Origin: Candidatus Eisenbergiella stercorigallinarum
GTDB taxonomy: Bacteria; Bacillota; Clostridia; Lachnospirales; Lachnospiraceae
Assembly: GCA_019120525.1 (NCBI GenBank)
Contig: DWUW01000114.1
Span: 1 to 9,413 of the forward strand
DNA: 9,413 nucleotides
Direction of reading: 5' to 3'
Part shown: positions 5,337 to 9,413 of the stretch, piece after piece
How the letters are laid out: each line of letters opens with the position of its first letter
Position numbering within the stretch: the stretch's first letter is position 1
The notes under the pieces: model-generated
Told to the model about the DNA's origin: nothing
Databases searched by the model: none
The model's input: only the letters and a program-made list of their open reading frames with translations
Position numbers and translations under genes: made by a program

Positions 5337-6160
5337 TCACCGATCTTACCGGAAAAGCCGCCGATGCCCTGAAAGCCAAAAAGCTGTGGCTTCTTGACAT
5401 GGACGGCACGATTTACAATGAAAATGAAATTTTTGAAGGAACCCTGGATTTCCTGGAAAACATCCGAAAAGAAGGAGGACGCTATATTTTCATCACCAAC
5501 AACTCCTCCCGATCCGTCTCCGACTATGTGAAAAAAGTGAATGCCATGGGAATCCCGGCCGGATATGAGGACTTCTATACCTCCAGCCAGGCCACGGCCA
5601 TGTACATCAGGGAAAACTATCCGGACCAGACCGTCTACTGCATGGGAACCCGTTCCCTGGTACAGGAACTGCGCGAGAGCGGCCTTTCCGTCGTCACGGA
5701 ACCGGACGACACTGCCACCGTAGTCCTCATCGGCTTCGACACGGAAAACACCTCGGAAAAGATCCGCAATACCTGCATCATGCTGGGAAAAGACGTGGCC
5801 TATCTCGCCACCAATCCGGATCTGGTCTGCCCGGTGAGCTTCGGCTTCATTCCGGACTGCGGCTCCATGAGCATCATGCTGAAAAACGCCACCGGAAAGG
5901 AGCCCTTCTTCATCGGAAAGCCCCAGCCCATCATGGTGGACTGCGTGCTGAAAAATACGGGCTGCTCAAAAGAAGACGCCGTCATCGTAGGCGACCGCCT
6001 CTATACCGATATTGCCACCGGCGCAAACGCCGGCGTGGATACCATCTGCGTCCTTTCCGGAGAGGCCTCCATGGACGATATCCGGAAATGGGACGGAGAA
6101 CCCACCTGGATCTTTCAGGATGTGAAAGAGATCGACGAAAAGCTCCGGCGCAAAGGCTGA
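5333..6160 (+). CDS. HAD-IIA family phosphatase (NagD/phosphoglycolate phosphatase-like)
   Basis: A 275-residue Mg-dependent phosphatase of HAD subfamily IIA. Motif I is LLDMDGTIYNE with nucleophile Asp22 and acid/base Asp24; motif II is FITNNSS (Thr55); motif III is the GKP lysine Lys196; motif IV is VIVGDRLYTDI with Asp221 and Asp226. The cap segment includes LATNPD (158-163). All catalytic positions are intact and the length is normal. The start at 5333 overlaps the DUF1667 stop (ATGA), with AAAGGAAA upstream, so it is translated together with the G3P oxidation genes. Members of this subfamily include 4-nitrophenylphosphatases, NagD, phosphoglycolate phosphatases and mycobacterial and mammalian G3P phosphatases. 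Context makes G3P, or a toxic or stray sugar phosphate made nearby, a reasonable substrate, but this is inference. It ends 15 bases from the convergent transporter gene, with no clear terminator. Confidence 0.88.
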   Translation: MITDLTGKAADALKAKKLWLLDMDGTIYNENEIFEGTLDFLENIRKEGGRYIFITNNSSRSVSDYVKKVNAMGIPAGYEDFYTSSQATAMYIRENYPDQTVYCMGTRSLVQELRESGLSVVTEPDDTATVVLIGFDTENTSEKIRNTCIMLGKDVAYLATNPDLVCPVSFGFIPDCGSMSIMLKNATGKEPFFIGKPQPIMVDCVLKNTGCSKEDAVIVGDRLYTDIATGANAGVDTICVLSGEASMDDIRKWDGEPTWIFQDVKEIDEKLRRKG

Positions 6161-6175
6161 CGTTCCCCTTTCCGG

Positions 6176-7537
6176 TCAGGATACTGCCTTTTTCTTCCAC
6201 ACGCCGGACAGATATCTGGCTTGGCAGACCAGTCCGGTGAGAAGCCAGTTGGAAACCGCGGTCAGCCACAGCCCGGCCGGCCCGATCTGAAGCACGGAAG
6301 TGTACAGCCAAGCGAAGCCGATCCTCCCCACGATCTCCACGGATCCGTTAAACAGCGCGAAGCCCGTATCCCCCGCTCCGTTTAAAATGCTGCGGTTCAC
6401 ATAGATCATACTCAGAGCCAGCACGCCGCAGGACAGGATCCCGATCCCCATCACGCTGAAGCTTCTCACCTCAGGCTCTCCCTGCACGAAGAAATCCGCA
6501 AATATTCCCCCACAGGTATGGCCGATCACAAAAACGAGAATGCTGTAAACCACGGCCATGATCCAGCCCACCCGATAACCTCTCTGCACCCGTTTTCTTT
6601 CCCCGGCCCCCATGTTCTGTCCCGTATAGGTGGAAAGCGCCATGGAAAGAGAGGCAAGCGGCATATTGTTCAGATTATCGAATTTATTGATGATCGTATT
6701 GGCGGCGACCACCGTTTCCCCGAAGCTGTTCACAAAGCCCTGCAGGACGGCGGCGGATATGTTGATGGTGGAGCTCTGCAGCGCCAGGGGCAGGCCGGTA
6801 TACAGAAGCTTCTGCAGCACCGCCCTGTGGGGCCTCATACCGGACGGGGGGAACTGAAAACACTCATATTTTTTTCTGGCATAGATCAGCCCCGCGCCCG
6901 CCGCAATGAGCTGGGCCAGCAGGGTGGCAAAGGCCACGCCGAATACATCCCATTTCACCACCGTAACGAAAAGCACGTCCAGGACAATATTGAGGACGCT
7001 GGAAAGAGCCAGGAAAACGAGAGGCGTCCTGGAATCCCCCAGCGCCCGCAGGATGCCGTTCACACAGTGATACAGGGCCATTCCCAGAATACTCACAAAC
7101 ACGGTCCTCATATAGATCACCGCCCGGCCCATCACAGCCTCCGGCGTTCCCAGAAGCCGAAGCAGCGGATCTGCCAGAAGAAATCCCAGTCCGCCCGTCA
7201 GCACGGCGGACGCCATCAAAAGGATCAGCGCGTTCGCCACCACTTTTTTGATCTGTTCTTCCTTTCCCGCTCCATAGAGCTGTGCCACCAGGATCCCGAC
7301 GCCGGTGGAAAGCCCCATATTCAATCCCACAAACACGGAATAGGGGCCGCTGCAGACCCCTACCGCCGCCAGCGCGTCCGCTCCCACGAAGCGGCCCACG
7401 ATGACGGAATCCATAATATTATAAAGCTGCTGGAACACATTTCCCAGAAAGATCGGAATGGCAAAGGAAATCAGAAGCCCGGCAGGACTTCCCTTCGTCA
7501 TATCCAGCTGTTTTGTGCCTTTTCGTGCTGTCAGCAT
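6176..7537 (-). CDS. MATE family multidrug/organic cation efflux transporter
   Basis: A 453-residue inner-membrane protein with about twelve hydrophobic helices in two homologous halves, the normal MATE size. MATE proteins export drugs or organic cations in exchange for Na+ or H+. Typical sequences are LDMTKGSP (11-18), FQQLYNIMDSVIVGRFVGADALAAVG (N-half, about 35-60), NGILRALGDSRTPL (160-173), NIVLDVLF (183-190) and, in the C-half, NRSILNGAGDTGFALFN. The start at 7537 has GGAGG (7549-7553 on the complement) eleven bases upstream, somewhat far; Met13 is a less likely alternative. It follows the glycoside hydrolase gene by only 35 bases on the same strand with no terminator between, so the two are probably co-transcribed. 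Whether the pairing is functional is unclear, since MATE proteins are not known sugar importers. Its substrate cannot be predicted. Confidence 0.92.
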   Translation of the reverse strand: MLTARKGTKQLDMTKGSPAGLLISFAIPIFLGNVFQQLYNIMDSVIVGRFVGADALAAVGVCSGPYSVFVGLNMGLSTGVGILVAQLYGAGKEEQIKKVVANALILLMASAVLTGGLGFLLADPLLRLLGTPEAVMGRAVIYMRTVFVSILGMALYHCVNGILRALGDSRTPLVFLALSSVLNIVLDVLFVTVVKWDVFGVAFATLLAQLIAAGAGLIYARKKYECFQFPPSGMRPHRAVLQKLLYTGLPLALQSSTINISAAVLQGFVNSFGETVVAANTIINKFDNLNNMPLASLSMALSTYTGQNMGAGERKRVQRGYRVGWIMAVVYSILVFVIGHTCGGIFADFFVQGEPEVRSFSVMGIGILSCGVLALSMIYVNRSILNGAGDTGFALFNGSVEIVGRIGFAWLYTSVLQIGPAGLWLTAVSNWLLTGLVCQARYLSGVWKKKAVS

Positions 7538-7572
7538 TTTCTCATACGCCTCCGGAATTTCATAGCTGATCC

Positions 7573-9413
7573 TTAATAGCCGATCATCGGTATGGATACC
7601 GGCGTCTGTTCATATGCGGGCTTTTCCCCGTTCTTCACCGCGTACAGGACCTCCGCCGTCTGCCTGGCCGCTTCCATCAGTTCCTTCTCCGGCTGCATGC
7701 AGATGTCCACCATGCCGATCTGATAATTTTCTCCGTCAAATCTTCCCAGACAAAACTGATCGTTATACTGGAACCAGTGCGCGCCCACGCCGTACGGATG
7801 CTGCGCCACCTTTTCCACATAATGCCGGAACATCACCGCCCTCTGCTCCTGGTCGGTCACTCCCTTCAGGCCCGTGGCTGTCAGTCCCCGGTCCAGCGCG
7901 CCGCAGTGGAACTCTCCCATCAGGATAGGCAGATCCACGCCCGCGTTTTTCACGAAATCCATATCCTTCGTGGGGTCAAAATCATAGCAGTTGATGGAGA
8001 ACACATCAAAATATTCCCATCCGGCCATCATGTCCCGGTTATAGGCCTTGGACCAGCGAAGCCCCAGATTCAGATGGTTCGGATCCACCCTCCGGCAGGC
8101 CTCAGCCGGCACCCTGCTGTATTCCCGGATCAGGAAAACAGAATATTCCCGCAGATCCTTTTCCGCCCCCGGATAATGCTCCAGACAGCCGTCAACAGGC
8201 TTTTCCAGGTCTGAAAAATCCGCAAACGCGGTTCCCCATACCTGATTCAGCGCCGAAATGCTTCCGTAGCGTTCCTTCAGAAATCCGATCAGCCCCCGTC
8301 TGCAGCAGGTATCCGCCGGATTGCGCAGCACCTCGTCCGCGATGGCAAGATCCTCCACGAAATTAAACTCCGGCTCGTTTCTCAGGAAATATCCGATCAG
8401 CCAGGGATCGTCCTTCCAGCCCTCCAGCTGCTTCGCGTAGATTTCCGCGTTTTCTTTATATTCCTCCGACAGCACGTCCGGAAAATCCCGGAAGATCAGC
8501 GTCTTCGTCATGGGAAAGCCGGGAAGCTCCCTTACATAGGGCAGACTGTCCTGACCGTCGTTCACATGCAGTCCCGGAAAATTCCCCTGGGAATTGATGC
8601 CGCTCCCCTTCAGGGAACGCATGGCGATCTCCTCCCATTTTTTCTTCCAGTCTTTTCCGTATACCCGCTTCAGGTTCACGCCCGCGAAATTCAGGATTCT
8701 GAAATGCTCCGGCTTCATGTAGGCCGTCCTCTGTCTGACGCCCTCCTGCCAGAATTCCTCCCACTGCGGATCATCCCTGTCCGGAAGCCAGTCGCAGACC
8801 GTCTCAAAGCCGTCCACCCGGCAGCCGTCTCCCGCCCTTGTCCCGCAGGGGCCAAGAGAAAAATAGTCGCAGCCATCCGGATCCACCAGATGCCATCTCC
8901 CGTCCTCTGTCTTGATGGTGGAGAAAAAGCCGCTTCCTTCTTTCAGCTTTCTTGTTCTGTCCCCGCCCCACCGGTTCCAGGAAGAAACCGGATAGGACGC
9001 CGGCCCCTCCTGGGCCGCAAGCTCCTTTTTCATTTCTTCCAGCGAATGGATCTTTCCCGGCCATTCCTTTTCCTTCCACTGGCCGAATTCATCCACCACC
9101 TTTTTATCCGGAATGGGAAATTCCTCCGGTTTTTCATTCGAGGTATAAAAACCGCTCAGCTTCACCTTCACATCATGAAACACCTTTTCGATCCCAAGCT
9201 CGAAGCATTCCGCCTCTTCCCTCTTCATCCTGTGTCCGTGGCAGACCAGCTTCAGCGTTCCCGGCGTACGGTTGGTATAGATCGTGCTGTTGTCCAGCAG
9301 GTTCAGATCCAGGCACACCCTGGTCTGAAAGGAAGGAAGCAGGCCGAAACGCAGATACAGCTTTTCCTTCTCCACCCCTTTTTCAAAACACCGGAACATC
9401 ATGGCCGCCGAAT
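7573..9413 (-). CDS. Clan GH-A glycoside hydrolase, GH50/agarase-like (5' end outside window)
   Basis: At least 609 residues counted from the first in-frame Met at 9402; the frame stays open to the window edge and no ribosome binding site is visible, so the true start probably lies beyond 9413. The N-terminal ~100 residues look like a beta-sandwich. VVDEFGQWKEKEWPGK (102-117) and RWHLVDPDGCDYFSLG (169-184) resemble the entry segments of GH50 beta-agarases. A TIM barrel follows, with LIGYFLRNEPEF placing the putative acid/base at Glu343 and LPILMGEFHCG placing the nucleophile at Glu497, 154 residues apart as usual for clan GH-A; Trp543 in AHWFQYND is near strand 8. No signal peptide is seen, but the N-terminus is missing. 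It likely cleaves a beta-linked galactoside or related glycan; the substrate is uncertain, and GH42-like or another GH-A family is possible. Confidence 0.75.
   Translation of the reverse strand, partial: SAAMMFRCFEKGVEKEKLYLRFGLLPSFQTRVCLDLNLLDNSTIYTNRTPGTLKLVCHGHRMKREEAECFELGIEKVFHDVKVKLSGFYTSNEKPEEFPIPDKKVVDEFGQWKEKEWPGKIHSLEEMKKELAAQEGPASYPVSSWNRWGGDRTRKLKEGSGFFSTIKTEDGRWHLVDPDGCDYFSLGPCGTRAGDGCRVDGFETVCDWLPDRDDPQWEEFWQEGVRQRTAYMKPEHFRILNFAGVNLKRVYGKDWKKKWEEIAMRSLKGSGINSQGNFPGLHVNDGQDSLPYVRELPGFPMTKTLIFRDFPDVLSEEYKENAEIYAKQLEGWKDDPWLIGYFLRNEPEFNFVEDLAIADEVLRNPADTCCRRGLIGFLKERYGSISALNQVWGTAFADFSDLEKPVDGCLEHYPGAEKDLREYSVFLIREYSRVPAEACRRVDPNHLNLGLRWSKAYNRDMMAGWEYFDVFSINCYDFDPTKDMDFVKNAGVDLPILMGEFHCGALDRGLTATGLKGVTDQEQRAVMFRHYVEKVAQHPYGVGAHWFQYNDQFCLGRFDGENYQIGMVDICMQPEKELMEAARQTAEVLYAVKNGEKPAYEQTPVSIPMIGY

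Noticed and set aside
6157..6179. CTGAC/GTCAG dyad between the convergent HAD and MATE genes as a bidirectional terminator
   Set aside because: Only five pairs with a long loop and no T run on either strand.
7531..7545. Four-codon reading frame (ATG at 7545 on the complement) overlapping the MATE start, close to GGAGG
   Set aside because: It could act as a tiny coupled upstream frame, but such short frames arise often by chance and nothing else supports it.
6518..7576. Long plus-strand open frame (352 codons) opposite the MATE gene
   Set aside because: Its translation is rich in His, Gln and Arg and shows no domain; it is the antisense shadow of a clear 12-helix transporter.

Overview
The window looks like chromosome of an anaerobic gut-type Clostridia, most likely Lachnospiraceae. 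The reasons are purine-rich Shine-Dalgarno sites, a GlpP-type antiterminator, a quinone-independent style FAD/Fe-S glycerol-3-phosphate (G3P) oxidation module with a DUF1667 subunit, and protein sequences typical of that family. The taxonomic call is inference. The first ~950 bases are clearly more AT-rich than the rest.

Layout. Bases 1-142 are AT-rich with no supportable gene. A histidine-phosphatase-family gene lies on the minus strand (199-807) with its own terminator (143-185). It diverges from a plus-strand G3P module: glpP antiterminator (1170-1736), a GlpA/LhgO-like FAD dehydrogenase with a C-terminal [2Fe-2S] BFD domain (2006-3466), a second FAD/NAD(P) oxidoreductase (3532-4875), a small cysteine-rich DUF1667 protein (4965-5336) and a HAD-IIA phosphatase (5333-6160) that overlaps DUF1667 by an ATGA. 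Convergent to this, on the minus strand, are a MATE-family transporter (6176-7537) and a clan GH-A, GH50/agarase-like glycoside hydrolase (7573 to the window edge, 5' end not in view).

How it works together. The three redox proteins resemble the conserved anaerobic trio of G3P dehydrogenase, FAD/NAD oxidoreductase and DUF1667 protein. They probably oxidise G3P to dihydroxyacetone phosphate and pass electrons through flavins and Fe-S clusters to a carrier not identifiable here. The HAD phosphatase may act on G3P or a related small phosphate ester. No glycerol kinase or glycerol facilitator is present.

The most interesting signal is regulatory. The untranslated leaders of glpP and of the dehydrogenase operon each carry the same 13-nt element, GAGACAGGAGACA. 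In each leader the last five bases (AGACA) form the bottom-left arm of a U-tract terminator closed by TGTCT. This is the layout expected of a protein-dependent antitermination switch and suggests that GlpP controls both its own gene and the operon. Between the second terminator and the dehydrogenase start is an unusual array of four perfect GC-rich hairpins within two copies of a ~37-bp repeat. A further long intercistronic hairpin sits between the two oxidoreductase genes.
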